Shown: in pieces, positions 1-8,810 of the stretch
Layout of the letters: every line of letters begins with the position of its first letter
Numbering within the stretch: the stretch's first letter is position 1
Source of the DNA: Pinirhizobacter sp036499745
GTDB taxonomy: Bacteria > Pseudomonadota > Gammaproteobacteria > Xanthomonadales > Rhodanobacteraceae
Length of the DNA: 64,000 nucleotides
Direction: 5' to 3'
NCBI RefSeq assembly: GCF_036499745.1
Contig: NZ_DASYDG010000038.1
Coordinates: forward strand, 1-64,000
The notes under the pieces: model-generated
The model's database searches: none
Seen by the model: only the letters and a program-made list of their open reading frames with translations
What the model was told of the DNA's origin: nothing
Program-made: the position numbers and the translations under genes

Positions 1-60
1 TGAGATCGCCGCGGCGCAAGATACACCTACATCAAACGACCTCACGCGGGAATGCAAACG

Positions 61-1098
61 ATGGATGACAACAAGCGCAAGGCGCTCGCCAGTGCCCTCG
101 GCCAGATCGAAAAGCAGTTCGGCAAGGGCGCGGTCATGCGCCTGGGCGACCGCCCCGACGACACCATCGATACCGTGTCCACCGGTTCCCTGGGCCTGGA
201 TATCGCACTGGGCATCGGCGGCCTGCCGCGCGGCCGCGTAGTGGAGATCTACGGTCCGGAATCTTCGGGTAAAACCACGCTTACCCTGCAGGTCATCGCC
301 GCCTGCCAGCGTGCCGGCGGCACCGCGGCCTTCGTCGACGCCGAGCACGCGCTCGATCCGACCTATGCCGAAAAACTCGGCGTGAAGGTCGACGACCTGC
401 TGGTCTCCCAGCCCGATACCGGCGAGCAGGCGCTTGAAATCGCCGACATGCTGGTCCGCTCCGGTGCCGTGGACGTCGTCGTCGTCGACTCGGTCGCGGC
501 CCTTACGCCCAAGGCGGAAATCGAGGGCGAGATGGGCGACATGCACGTCGGCCTGCATGCCCGCCTGATGAGCCAGGCCCTGCGCAAGCTCACGGCCAAC
601 ATCAAGAAAACCAACTGCCTGGTGATCTTCATCAACCAGATCCGCATGAAGATCGGCGTGATGTTCGGTTCGCCGGAAACCACCACCGGCGGCAACGCGC
701 TGAAGTTCTACGCCTCGGTACGCCTGGACATCCGCCGCATCGGCGCGGTGAAGAAGGGCGACGAAGTGATTGGTTCGGAAACCCGGGTCAAGGTGGTGAA
801 AAACAAGGTGGCACCACCCTTCCGCCAGGCGGAATTCGAGATCCTCTACGGCGAGGGCACCTCCCGCGAGGGCGAGATCATCGAACTGGGTGTCCGCGAA
901 AACCTGATCGACAAATCCGGCGCCTGGTACAGCTACAAGGGTGACCGTATCGGCCAGGGCAAGGAAAACGTGCGCCAGTTCCTGCGCGACAACCCGGCCA
1001 TCGCCAACGAGGTCGACACGGAATTGCGTGCGCGCCTGCTGGTCAAGGCCGCCCCGCGCGGCGCGGCGCCTGCGGAAGAGGCCCTCGAAGAGGCCTGA
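61..1098 (+). CDS. recA: Recombinase RecA
   Basis: RecA is the ATP-dependent strand-exchange protein that pairs homologous DNA and triggers LexA self-cleavage in the SOS response. The product is 345 residues, the usual family length. Walker A GPESSGKT is at about residues 65-72, and the DNA-binding loop L2 region (FGSPETTTGG) is intact. An in-frame ATG lies 9 bases upstream at 52, but the start at 61 (MDDNKRKALA) matches the family N-terminus better. The promoter and any LexA box would lie upstream of the window or in its first 60 bases; no clear one is visible. recX follows after a hairpin. Confidence 0.98.
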   Translation: MDDNKRKALASALGQIEKQFGKGAVMRLGDRPDDTIDTVSTGSLGLDIALGIGGLPRGRVVEIYGPESSGKTTLTLQVIAACQRAGGTAAFVDAEHALDPTYAEKLGVKVDDLLVSQPDTGEQALEIADMLVRSGAVDVVVVDSVAALTPKAEIEGEMGDMHVGLHARLMSQALRKLTANIKKTNCLVIFINQIRMKIGVMFGSPETTTGGNALKFYASVRLDIRRIGAVKKGDEVIGSETRVKVVKNKVAPPFRQAEFEILYGEGTSREGEIIELGVRENLIDKSGAWYSYKGDRIGQGKENVRQFLRDNPAIANEVDTELRARLLVKAAPRGAAPAEEALEEA

Positions 1099-1127
1099 TC
1101 TGAAAGCGTGCCCTTGCGTTAACCTTC

Positions 1128-1157
1128 AAGAAGCCGCGCCCCCGAGCGCGGCTTCTT
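1128..1157 (+). terminator. Hairpin between recA and recX
   Basis: A perfect 12-bp stem (1128-1139 pairing with 1146-1157) with a 6-base loop is followed only by CATTTTC. It resembles the partial terminators placed between recA and recX in other bacteria, which lower recX expression relative to recA. That role is inferred here. The weak T tract suggests attenuation, not full termination. Confidence 0.6.
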
Positions 1158-1176
1158 CATTTTCGAAGGAATTGCC

Positions 1177-1677
1177 ATGCCGCGTCGTGAGCGACCGGAC
1201 AAGCCAGCGAAAAGTGATAAACCCCAGCGCACGGCATACGACAAGGCCCTGGGCTTGCTGGCGCGGCGCGAGCACTCCGGGCGCGAGCTTTCCCGGAAGC
1301 TCGGCCAGGGTGGTTACGACCGTCAGGACACCACCGAAGCCATCGAGCGCCTGGGCGAGCAGGGCTACCAGGACGACGATCGCTTTGCGTCCATGCTGGT
1401 GCGCAGCCGCGCCAGCCAAGGGTACGGGCCGGCCCGCATCCGTGCCGAATTGCGCAACCACGGCATTGGCGAGGCCACGGCCAGACGCCTTCTGGACGAA
1501 GCAGAGGTCGACTGGCATGCGCTTGCCGCCGACATCCTGCGTCGCCGCTACGGTGGCCCCACGGCCGACTACGCTGAACGCGGCCGTCGGGCCCAGTTCC
1601 TCTTGCGTCGCGGCTTCGCGGCCGCCACAGTACGTAGTCTCACCCACGCTGAAGTGGACGACGCAGCTGACGATTGA
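1177..1677 (+). CDS. recX: Regulatory protein RecX
   Basis: RecX binds in the groove of the RecA filament and restrains its growth and activity. The product is 166 residues, basic and helical, with the RecX-type repeats (ALGLLARREHSGREL near the N-terminus, then DDDRFASMLVRSRA and GPARIRAELRNHG). An AAGGA ribosome binding site ends 6 bases before the ATG at 1177. The gene lies directly downstream of recA, separated by a hairpin that probably sets the RecA:RecX ratio. The short charged tail (EVDDAADD) is not a conserved feature. Confidence 0.95.
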   Translation: MPRRERPDKPAKSDKPQRTAYDKALGLLARREHSGRELSRKLGQGGYDRQDTTEAIERLGEQGYQDDDRFASMLVRSRASQGYGPARIRAELRNHGIGEATARRLLDEAEVDWHALAADILRRRYGGPTADYAERGRRAQFLLRRGFAAATVRSLTHAEVDDAADD

Positions 1678-1757
1678 CCGGGTCCGACCGGCTCGTGCCC
1701 TGCCGCCGCCACTGCCCGTGGCGACCGAAATCCAAGGCATGGCCCCTACCGTCCCCG

Positions 1758-4391
1758 ATGAAAACCGCGCAGATCCGCTCCACCTTCCTTGAGTATTTCC
1801 GCAGCAAGGGGCACACCATCGTCCCGTCCGCGTCCCTGGTGCCCGCCAGCGACCCCACGTTGCTGTTCACCAACTCAGGCATGGTGCCGTTCAAGAATGT
1901 CTTCCTGGGCAGCGAAAAGCCCGGATACGTGCGTGCAGCCGACGTCCAGCGCTGCCTGCGCGCCGGCGGCAAGCACAACGACCTGGATGCCGTGGGTTAT
2001 ACCGCGCGCCACCACACTTTCTTCGAGATGCTGGGCAACTGGTCGTTCGGCGACTACTTCAAACACGACGCCATTGCCTTCGCCTGGGAACTACTCACTG
2101 GCGTCTTCAAACTGCCAGCGGACCGGTTGTGGGTGACGGTGTACCAGACCGACGACGAGGCCTACCGGATATGGAACGAAGTCGTCGGCATCCCGCCCGA
2201 CCGCATCGTGCGCATCGGCGACAACAAGGGTGCGCCATATGCCTCGGACAATTTCTGGCAAATGGCCGACACGGGTCCCTGTGGTCCCTGTACGGAAATT
2301 TTCTACGATCACGGCCCGGACGTCGCCGGTGGGCCGCCAGGCTCGCCCGACGAAGACGGTGACCGCTATATCGAGATCTGGAACCTGGTGTTCATGCAGT
2401 TCGATCGCGCGCCGGACGGCACGCTCTCGCCGCTGCCTGCGCCGTGCGTGGATACCGGCATGGGCCTGGAGCGCCTGGCCGCGGTACTGCAGCATGTCCA
2501 TTCCAACTACGAGATCGACCTTTTCACCCATCTGATCCGCAAGGCCGGTGAATTCACCGAAACCACCGACCTCGCCAACAAGTCGCTGCGCGTGATTGCC
2601 GACCATATCCGTGCCTGCTCGTTCCTGATCGTCGATGGCGTACTGCCATCGAACGAAGGACGGGGCTATGTGCTCCGCCGCATCATCCGCCGCGCGCTGC
2701 GTCATGGATGGATGCTGGGCGTTCGAGGCGACTTCTTCTGGAAAATGGTCGCGCCGCTGGTGGAGGAGATGGGCGAGGCCTATCCGGAACTGCCGGCCAA
2801 GCGCGCGCTGGTGGAACAGGCCCTGCGTACCGAGGAGCAGCGCTTTGGCGAAACGCTGGAAAAAGGCATGCGTCTGTTCGACGAGGTGGCAGCCAGGGCC
2901 CGTGGCAGCATTCCGGGAGAAGACGCCTTCCGGCTCTACGACACCTACGGCTTCCCGGTCGATCTCACCGCTGACATCGCCCGCGAGCGGGGATTGTCCG
3001 TGGACATGGCCGGGTTTGAAACGGCCATGGAACAGCAACGTGCCCTGGCCCGTAAATCCAGCCAGTTCGAATCGAAGGGCCAACTGCCGGCCGAGGTGGC
3101 CAGTGCGCTGGCGCCGACCGTATTCGAAGGCTACGACGCGCTCGAGCGTGAAGGCTGCAAGGTGGTGGCCATTGTGCACGGGGGCAAGTCCCTGGATTCC
3201 TTAAGCAACGGCGAAGAAGCCGCGGTGCTCCTGGACCGCACGCCCTTCTACGCCGAATCCGGAGGCCAGGTGGGTGATACCGGCAGGCTCAATGCCGGCG
3301 ACGGGCAATTCGATGTCGCCGACACGCGCAAGCTCGGCGGCGTGTTCTTCGGTCATGTCGGCCGCTGGCAGGGTATCCAGGCGCTTCGCGTGGGCGACAC
3401 CGTGGTTGCCAGCGTCGACGCACAGCGCCGTCGGGCCACGGTGCTGAACCACTCGGCAACACACCTGTTGCACGCGGCGCTGCGCACGGTGCTTGGCGAG
3501 CACGTGGCGCAAAAGGGCTCACTGGTCGCGCCCGACCGCCTGCGATTTGACTTCTCCCACTTTGCGCCGGTCACGCCGGCGGAGCTCGCGCAGGTCGAGG
3601 CCATGGTCAACGCGTCGGTACGTGGCAATGCCCAGGCCGAGGTGCACCACATGGGCTACGACGACGCCATCGACTTCGGTGCCATCGCCCTCTTCGGAGA
3701 AAAATACGGCGACGAAGTACGCGTGCTGCACATGGGGGAATTTTCCACCGAGTTGTGCGGCGGCACCCATGTCGGCCGCACCGGTGATATCGGCCTGTTC
3801 AAGATCATCGGCGAAAGCGGCGTGGCGTCGGGTGTGCGCCGCATCGAGGCGGTGACGGGCGACGGCGCGTTGGCCTTTGTGGCCGACGAGGAACGTCGCC
3901 TGGCCCAGGTTTCGGCTTTGTTGTCAGTCAGTGGTGACGAAGTCGTGGAAAAACTCCGCCAGCTTTTCGACCGGCAGAAAAAGCTCGAGCGCGAACTTGA
4001 ATCGTTCAAGGCGAAGGCGGCCGGTTCAGCTTCCGCGGACCTCGCCGCTTCCGCGGTGGAGGTGAAAGGCATCAAGGTGGTTGCCGCGCGCCTGGAAGGC
4101 CTGGATGCCAAGGCACTGCGCGATGCACTGGACCGCCTGAAACAGGAGCTTGCCGACTGCGCGGTCGTCCTTGCCGGCACGGCCGAGGGCCGTGCCTCGC
4201 TGGTCGCCGGCGTCGGCGGATCGGCGCTGGGCAGGATCAAGGCCGGGGATCTCGTGGCCCACGTAGCGGCGGCGATCGACGGCAAGGGTGGCGGGCGCCC
4301 GGACATGGCCCAGGGCGGTGGTACCGACGGTCCGGCGCTGGTGAAGGCCCTGGCCGAGTTGCCGACCTGGATCGCCGCGCGTCTAGGCTGA
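1758..4391 (+). CDS. alaS: Alanine--tRNA ligase
   Basis: AlaRS is a class II synthetase that charges tRNA-Ala and edits mischarged Ser/Gly. Starting at ATG 1758 (MKTAQIRSTFLEYF) the product is 877 residues, the normal length. An open frame extends 28 codons further upstream but its N-terminus is atypical. The catalytic core occupies roughly the first 450 residues. The editing domain carries the HSATHLLH zinc motif and the distal CGGTH motif. A coiled C-terminal (C-Ala) domain with a G-rich end (GGGRPDMAQGGG) completes it. recX lies 80 bp upstream, as in many gammaproteobacteria. Confidence 0.98.
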   Translation: MKTAQIRSTFLEYFRSKGHTIVPSASLVPASDPTLLFTNSGMVPFKNVFLGSEKPGYVRAADVQRCLRAGGKHNDLDAVGYTARHHTFFEMLGNWSFGDYFKHDAIAFAWELLTGVFKLPADRLWVTVYQTDDEAYRIWNEVVGIPPDRIVRIGDNKGAPYASDNFWQMADTGPCGPCTEIFYDHGPDVAGGPPGSPDEDGDRYIEIWNLVFMQFDRAPDGTLSPLPAPCVDTGMGLERLAAVLQHVHSNYEIDLFTHLIRKAGEFTETTDLANKSLRVIADHIRACSFLIVDGVLPSNEGRGYVLRRIIRRALRHGWMLGVRGDFFWKMVAPLVEEMGEAYPELPAKRALVEQALRTEEQRFGETLEKGMRLFDEVAARARGSIPGEDAFRLYDTYGFPVDLTADIARERGLSVDMAGFETAMEQQRALARKSSQFESKGQLPAEVASALAPTVFEGYDALEREGCKVVAIVHGGKSLDSLSNGEEAAVLLDRTPFYAESGGQVGDTGRLNAGDGQFDVADTRKLGGVFFGHVGRWQGIQALRVGDTVVASVDAQRRRATVLNHSATHLLHAALRTVLGEHVAQKGSLVAPDRLRFDFSHFAPVTPAELAQVEAMVNASVRGNAQAEVHHMGYDDAIDFGAIALFGEKYGDEVRVLHMGEFSTELCGGTHVGRTGDIGLFKIIGESGVASGVRRIEAVTGDGALAFVADEERRLAQVSALLSVSGDEVVEKLRQLFDRQKKLERELESFKAKAAGSASADLAASAVEVKGIKVVAARLEGLDAKALRDALDRLKQELADCAVVLAGTAEGRASLVAGVGGSALGRIKAGDLVAHVAAAIDGKGGGRPDMAQGGGTDGPALVKALAELPTWIAARLG

Positions 4392-4683
4392 AAGCAAGAT
4401 AACCGGGAATCGACGTCCCTGCGGTACACCGTTGGCGGTTTGGTACGTTGTTCGCGTTGCGCGCCCCGCTTCGGCTCGTTAGTATCACCCGACTATCGAT
4501 GCCGTCGCAGTGGGGGGGTGTCGAGTCGAGTGGTCGTGATTGGCCGCTGGTTATCCGAGTGTGTTGAGCCGGACAGGGTTAAGGCCCCTGGCCCGGGCGG
4601 TACGTCGAACCGTCGAGCGACGATCTCGGGGTGAGTCGTCGTCCGGTGGCTGGCCAATGACCTGAGTAAATGGAGTAACTATC
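4392..4683. other. Intergenic region upstream of csrA
   Basis: This 292-bp stretch between alaS and csrA contains no convincing open frame or RNA gene. It presumably holds the csrA promoter and leader, since csrA has its own regulated transcript in related bacteria, but I could not pick a convincing -35/-10 pair. A GGAG ribosome binding site lies 9 bases before the csrA start. No terminator with a T tract is visible after alaS. Confidence 0.5.
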
Positions 4684-4884
4684 ATGTTGATTCTGACCCG
4701 CCGGGTCGGTGAAACCCTGATGATCGGTGACGAGGTGACCGTCACCGTTCTCGGCGTGAAGGGCAATCAGGTGCGCATTGGCATCAATGCTCCGAAGAAT
4801 GTCGCAGTACACCGCGAGGAGATTTACCAGCGCATCAAGAACGAAAACGATCCTTCCGACGGCGAGGTCGGCGAGGGTCACTGA
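4684..4884 (+). CDS. csrA: Carbon storage regulator CsrA
   Basis: CsrA is a dimeric RNA-binding protein that recognises GGA motifs in mRNA leaders and controls carbon flux, motility, biofilm and virulence-type behaviour. The product is 66 residues. The conserved N-terminal strand MLILTRRVGETLMIGD and the RNA-contacting VHREEIYQRI segment (around residues 42-52) are intact. The tail after the conserved core is acidic and variable, as in other xanthomonads. The alaS-csrA-tRNA-Ser order is conserved in gammaproteobacteria. The promoter of the downstream tRNA-Ser overlaps the region just after the csrA stop. Confidence 0.98.
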   Translation: MLILTRRVGETLMIGDEVTVTVLGVKGNQVRIGINAPKNVAVHREEIYQRIKNENDPSDGEVGEGH

Positions 4885-4887
4885 GGC

Positions 4888-4916
4888 TTGTCCCACGCTC
4901 CCAAGGACAGTATCCT
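4888..4916 (+). promoter_or_regulatory. Promoter of tRNA-Ser(GCU)
   Basis: TTGTCC (4888-4893) and TATCCT (4911-4916) are separated by exactly 17 bp, a sigma70-type arrangement. Initiation would fall about 35 bp before the mature tRNA. The -35 starts 3 bases after the csrA stop codon. Confidence 0.6.
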
Positions 4917-4958
4917 TGGCGGCTCTTTCGGGCCAAACACCCGAAGGCCCATGTTCAC

Positions 4959-5051
4959 GGAGAGATGCCCGAGAGGCCGAAGGGGCTCCCCTGCTAAGGG
5001 AGTATAGGGTCAAAAGCCTTATCGAGGGTTCGAATCCCTCTCTCTCCGCCA
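4959..5051 (+). tRNA. tRNA-Ser (anticodon GCU)
   Basis: A 93-nt class II tRNA with acceptor GGAGAGA pairing TCTCTCC, a long variable arm, a GGTTCGAATCC T-arm and an encoded CCA end. The anticodon loop CTGCTAA gives anticodon GCU, which reads AGC/AGU. It sits between csrA and a strong terminator. Confidence 0.97.
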
Positions 5052-5090
5052 GACACAAAAATGCCCCCGCAAGGGGGTTTTTTTGTGTCT
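5051..5090 (+). terminator. Rho-independent terminator of tRNA-Ser(GCU)
   Basis: CCCCC-GCAA-GGGGG is followed by seven T residues, and the stem can be extended outward through the flanking AGACACAAAA / TTTTGTGTCT arms. It lies immediately after the tRNA. Confidence 0.9.
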
Positions 5091-5103
5091 GATCCGTGCC
5101 CAC

Positions 5104-5128
5104 AAAAAAACCGGCCAATGCCGGTTTT
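5104..5128 (-). terminator. Rho-independent terminator of tRNA-Pro(CGG)
   Basis: Read on the minus strand this is AAAACCGGC-ATTG-GCCGGTTTT followed by a T run (the A tract at 5104-5110 on the plus strand). It stands back to back with the tRNA-Ser terminator and ends the opposing tRNA-Pro transcript. Confidence 0.85.
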
Positions 5129-5157
5129 CTCGTTACTGCGTACAACGGGAATTATTT

Positions 5158-5234
<77 letters not shown>

Positions 5235-5248
5235 ACAGCGAGCCGCGT

Positions 5249-5277
5249 ATGTTAATGGGCGGGCCGGGGCTTGGCAA
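5249..5277 (-). promoter_or_regulatory. Promoter of tRNA-Pro(CGG)
   Basis: On the minus strand, TTGCCA (5277-5272) and TAACAT (5254-5249) are spaced 17 bp apart, placing initiation just upstream of the mature tRNA 5' end at 5234. Confidence 0.55.
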
Positions 5278-5391
5278 CAGGTCCGGGCGCGCGCCCCGGC
5301 ACAGCGCGCCCACGCGGCGGCGCGGGCCTCATCTGGTAACCTAGGCGGCTGCTTTGCGCCCTTTGAAACCGCCTTTCTTCCCGAGGATTCC

Positions 5392-6774
5392 ATGGCACTG
5401 ACCCAGGCCCGCACCATGCCAGGCGTGCTCGAGCTGCTCCCGCTGGACCAGATTGCTTTCCAGCGCATGCTCGACGTCATCCGCCGCAACTACGAGCGCT
5501 TCGGTTTCCTGCCGGTTGAAACCCCGGTGATCGAATTTTCCGACATCCTGCTCACCAAAACGGGTGGCGAGACGGAACGACAGGTGTACTTCGTACAATC
5601 CACCGGCGCCCTGGCCCAGGAAAAAGATCGTCCCGAGCTTGCCCTTCGCTTTGACCTCACCGTGCCGCTGGCCCGCTACGTGGCCGAACACGAACACGAC
5701 TTGAGTTTCCCGTTCCGCCGTTACCAGATGCAGCGTGTGTATCGTGGCGAGCGCGCCCAGCGCGGCCGCTTCCGCGAGTTCTACCAGTGCGACATCGATG
5801 TGATCGGCAAGGACACGCTTTCCGTGCGCTACGACGCGGAGATCCCCGCGGTGATCTACAGCGTGTTCCGCGAGCTCGATGTCGGCGCGTTTACCATCCA
5901 GATGAACAACCGCAAGCTGATGCGCGGTTATTTCGAAGGGCTTGGCATCGATGATGCCGAGAAGCAGATGCTGGTGCTTCGCGAAGTGGACAAGCTCGAC
6001 AAGCGCGGCCCGCAATACGTGCGCGATACGCTCACCGGCGAGGCGTTCGGCCTCAGCCACGAGGCCGCCGACCGCATCCTGGATTTCGTCCAGGTGCGCT
6101 CCACCTCACTTGCCGATGCCCTGTCCAAGCTCGACGCGCTCGGCAGCGGCGGTGAAACCTTCGAACAGGGCAGGGCGGAACTGAAGGAAGTGCTGGGCCT
6201 GCTGCGCGATTTCGGCGTGCCTGATACCCACTTCGCACTGAACCTGTCGATCGCGCGCGGCCTGGACTACTACACCGGTACCGTCTACGAGACCACGCTT
6301 AACGACCATCCGGACATCGGTTCGGTGTGTTCGGGCGGCCGTTACGAGAACCTTGCCGGCCAGTACACCAAGTCGCACCTGCCAGGCGTTGGCATCTCCA
6401 TCGGCCTTACGCGTCTTTTCTGGCAGTTGCGCGACGCCGGTCTTGTCGCGCGGGCGCAGAGCACCGTGGACGTGCTGGTAACGCAGATGGACGCTGCCCA
6501 TTTGCCGCACTACATCGCCCTGGCCACCGAGCTTCGCCAGGCCGGCATCGCCACCGAGGTGATGATGGAAGGCGGCAAGCTTGGCAAGCAGTTCAAGTAC
6601 GCCGACCGCGCCGGCATCCGCTTCGTGCTTGTACTTGGCGAGGACGAACTCGCCCGCAACGTGGTCACGGTCAAGGATCTTCGCCGCGAGGACCAGTTCG
6701 AAGTGGCCCGCACCGAATTGATCAAGGCCCTGCGCGTGGAACTGGCTCAGGCTGACATCAGCCTGCGCCCGTAA
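5392..6774 (+). CDS. hisS: Histidine--tRNA ligase
   Basis: HisRS is a class II synthetase that charges tRNA-His. The product is 460 residues. Motif 2 (FRRYQMQRVYRGERAQ, with the flipping-loop residues) and the histidine-binding signatures LARGLDYYTG and GGRYENL are present, followed by a C-terminal anticodon-binding domain of about 100 residues. The ATG at 5392 follows a GAGGA-like site. The gene lies upstream of an ammonia-lyase gene and the his operon, so three histidine-related functions are grouped here. The cognate tRNA-His is in the cluster near 44.9 kb. Confidence 0.97.
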   Translation: MALTQARTMPGVLELLPLDQIAFQRMLDVIRRNYERFGFLPVETPVIEFSDILLTKTGGETERQVYFVQSTGALAQEKDRPELALRFDLTVPLARYVAEHEHDLSFPFRRYQMQRVYRGERAQRGRFREFYQCDIDVIGKDTLSVRYDAEIPAVIYSVFRELDVGAFTIQMNNRKLMRGYFEGLGIDDAEKQMLVLREVDKLDKRGPQYVRDTLTGEAFGLSHEAADRILDFVQVRSTSLADALSKLDALGSGGETFEQGRAELKEVLGLLRDFGVPDTHFALNLSIARGLDYYTGTVYETTLNDHPDIGSVCSGGRYENLAGQYTKSHLPGVGISIGLTRLFWQLRDAGLVARAQSTVDVLVTQMDAAHLPHYIALATELRQAGIATEVMMEGGKLGKQFKYADRAGIRFVLVLGEDELARNVVTVKDLRREDQFEVARTELIKALRVELAQADISLRP

Positions 6775-6800
6775 TCAAAGCCCCAGCATCTGGTAAACGC

Positions 6801-8696
6801 ATGAACGACAACACGAGCATCCTCCTTGACGGCGCCAGCCTTACCCGCACCGACGTCGTGCGTGTCGCGCGCCACGGCGCGACCGTCCGCCTGGATCAGG
6901 AGCAGTTGACCAGGGTTCGCCGTGCGGCGGATTTCCTCGCCGAGAAAGTGAGCTGCGGCGAGCCCATCTATGGGGTCACCACGGGCTTCGGCAGTAATGC
7001 TGACAAACTCCTTGGCGCGCACCGTGTGCGCGACGAGCTTCCTGGCGGTAACCCTGAACACCGCGAGGGGAGCCTGCTTGAGGAACTGCAGCACAACCTG
7101 ATCATCACCCACGCGGTATGCGTGGGCCGGCCCTTCGCGCCGGAGGTCGTCCGCGCGATGCTGGTTATCCGTGTGAACACCCTGATGCGCGGTCATTCGG
7201 GTATTCGGGTCAGCACGCTTGAGTCCCTGGCAGAGCTCCTCAACCGGGACATCATCCCGGTGATTCCGGAAAAGGGCTCCGTGGGCGCCAGCGGCGATCT
7301 AGCTCCCCTGTCGCACCTGGCCATCGTGTTGCTTGGTGGTGGCGAGGCGTTCTACCAGGGTGAACGCATGCCCGGTGCCCAGGCGCTTGAGCGTGCCGGC
7401 CTGCAGCCGGTGCGCCTGTCATTCAAGGAAGGCCTGGCGCTCAACAACGGCACCACGCAGATGCTGGCCTGCGGAGTGCTGGCGCTGGACCGTCTCCAGA
7501 TGCTGATGGACACCGCGGATCTCGCCGCGGCGATGACGCTCGACGCCTTTGCCGGACGTACCCGCGCTTTTGCGCCTGAAGTACATGCATTGCGCCCGCA
7601 TCCAGGGCAGGTGGCCACGGCCGGCCGCTTCCTTGGGTTGCTCGAAGGGTCCACCCTCGCCGACATTGCCTACCACCTGGTGCCGAAGTTCCGCCCATGG
7701 CTGGCCGATTCCTGGAGCACGCAAGAAGGCCAGGCCCATCGGTTCGATATCAGCTGGGACTACGTGCCTGCCAGCCAACGCCATGGCAAGGAAACCTTCT
7801 ATAGCCGTTTCCTGCCCTTCAAGGGTGGCAAGAAACACCAGCCGCAGGATGCCTATTGCCTGCGCTGCGCCCCCCAGGTGCATGGCGCGGTGCGCGACGC
7901 ATGGCAGCAGGCCTGCCGCGTCTTCGATATCGAATTGAACGCCGTCACCGACAACCCGCTGGTGTTCCCCGACGCGGAAAACGCCCAGGTGATCGAGGAC
8001 CAGGTGATCTCCGCCGGCCATTTCCACGGCATGCCGCTGGCGTTGTCGATGAGTTACGTGAAGGCGGCGATCCCGGTGCTGGCATCCATTTCCGAGCGCC
8101 GCACGGCCAAGCTCGTGGACCCCGCCAACAACGACGGCTTGCCGGCCTTCCTGATCGGCAACGAAGACGCCACCGACTCAGGCTTCATGATCGTGCAGTA
8201 CACCGCGGCAGCCCTGGTGAACGACCTGGCCACGCGCGCCCATCCAGCCTCGGTGTATTCGGTGCCTACCAGCGCCAATGCCGAGGACCATGTCTCCATG
8301 GGCGCCAACGAGGCGCGCCACGTGCTGGAGATGACCGAAGACCTGGGCCACGTGCTGGCCATGGAGCTCTATACCGCTGCCCAGGCCCTGGAATATCGAC
8401 AGGACATGCTCAACGCCGCCCGCGAGCTGGCCATCAGCGGCGACTGGGCGGCCCTGGCGGGGAAGATCAACGGTGCCCCGCGACCGGATTCTCCGCACTA
8501 TCCCCAGTTCGAGCGCGAGGTCAGGCAGTTGATGCAAGCGCTTGCCGAGGCAGGGGATTTCCACGGCGGTGCTGCCGTGCGCGAGGCACTTGCAAAGCTG
8601 CGTGGGGAGATTGCCTTCATGCAGCGCGACCGCGCGATGGATAACGACGTGAAGCGGGTCTGTGACATCGTCGCCAGCGGCGTCCTGGTCGCTTAA
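6801..8696 (+). CDS. MIO-containing aromatic amino acid ammonia-lyase (HAL/PAL/TAL family), long form
   Basis: The family removes ammonia from His, Phe or Tyr (or isomerises them) with an MIO cofactor formed from Ala-Ser-Gly. ASG is at residues 163-165 inside GSVGASGDLAPLSH, and the lid tyrosine is Y57 (IYGVTTGFG). Glu in SANAEDHVSM (about residue 492) and QDAYCLRCAPQV (about 349) are HAL-like. The selectivity pair that is SH in histidine lyases and FL/HL in Phe/Tyr lyases reads TH (103-104). At 631 residues it is about 120 longer than HutH: about 50 extra residues lie before QDAYCLRC and others near the C-terminus. No hutU, hutI or hutG is nearby, so histidine catabolism is not supported by context. 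Substrate is unknown; an aminomutase or a specialised-metabolite lyase is possible. Confidence 0.85.
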   Translation: MNDNTSILLDGASLTRTDVVRVARHGATVRLDQEQLTRVRRAADFLAEKVSCGEPIYGVTTGFGSNADKLLGAHRVRDELPGGNPEHREGSLLEELQHNLIITHAVCVGRPFAPEVVRAMLVIRVNTLMRGHSGIRVSTLESLAELLNRDIIPVIPEKGSVGASGDLAPLSHLAIVLLGGGEAFYQGERMPGAQALERAGLQPVRLSFKEGLALNNGTTQMLACGVLALDRLQMLMDTADLAAAMTLDAFAGRTRAFAPEVHALRPHPGQVATAGRFLGLLEGSTLADIAYHLVPKFRPWLADSWSTQEGQAHRFDISWDYVPASQRHGKETFYSRFLPFKGGKKHQPQDAYCLRCAPQVHGAVRDAWQQACRVFDIELNAVTDNPLVFPDAENAQVIEDQVISAGHFHGMPLALSMSYVKAAIPVLASISERRTAKLVDPANNDGLPAFLIGNEDATDSGFMIVQYTAAALVNDLATRAHPASVYSVPTSANAEDHVSMGANEARHVLEMTEDLGHVLAMELYTAAQALEYRQDMLNAARELAISGDWAALAGKINGAPRPDSPHYPQFEREVRQLMQALAEAGDFHGGAAVREALAKLRGEIAFMQRDRAMDNDVKRVCDIVASGVLVA

Positions 8697-8715
8697 GGCC
8701 GATAACCAGGCTTAA

Positions 8716-8734
8716 GTCGCAGGCCCACTGCGAC
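8716..8734 (+). other. Stem-loop after the ammonia-lyase gene
   Basis: GTCGCAG-GCCCA-CTGCGAC is a perfect 7-bp stem with a 5-base loop, 20 bp past the stop codon. It has no T tract, so it may be a weak terminator or an mRNA 3' end structure separating this gene from the his operon. Confidence 0.45.
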
Positions 8735-8792
8735 CCATCACGGATTCAGCACCTTGCTGGACAAGGCCGGCCATGGCATTATCTGTCCTACT

Positions 8793-8810
8793 GTACTAAC
8801 GCGTTAATAC
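8793..8810. promoter_or_regulatory. Candidate operator of the his operon
   Basis: GTACTAACGCGTTAATAC is an 18-bp palindrome with one mismatched pair, ending 3 bases before the start codon of the TrpR-like gene. Its outer hexamers GTACTA/TAATAC resemble the E. coli trp operator halves (GTACTA/TAGTAC), while the centre differs. TAATAC (8805-8810) could itself be a -10 element, so a bound repressor would block RNA polymerase. Binding by the TrpR-like product is inferred. Confidence 0.55.

Noticed and set aside
2091..3179. Minus-strand open frame (362 codons) inside alaS
   Set aside because: Entirely within alaS, with no start signal or homology.
8793..8810. The his-operon palindrome as a LexA (SOS) box
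   Set aside because: Xanthomonad LexA sites recalled as TTAG-N6-TACTA do not fit the spacing. The match to trp-operator halves and the adjacent TrpR-family gene is better.
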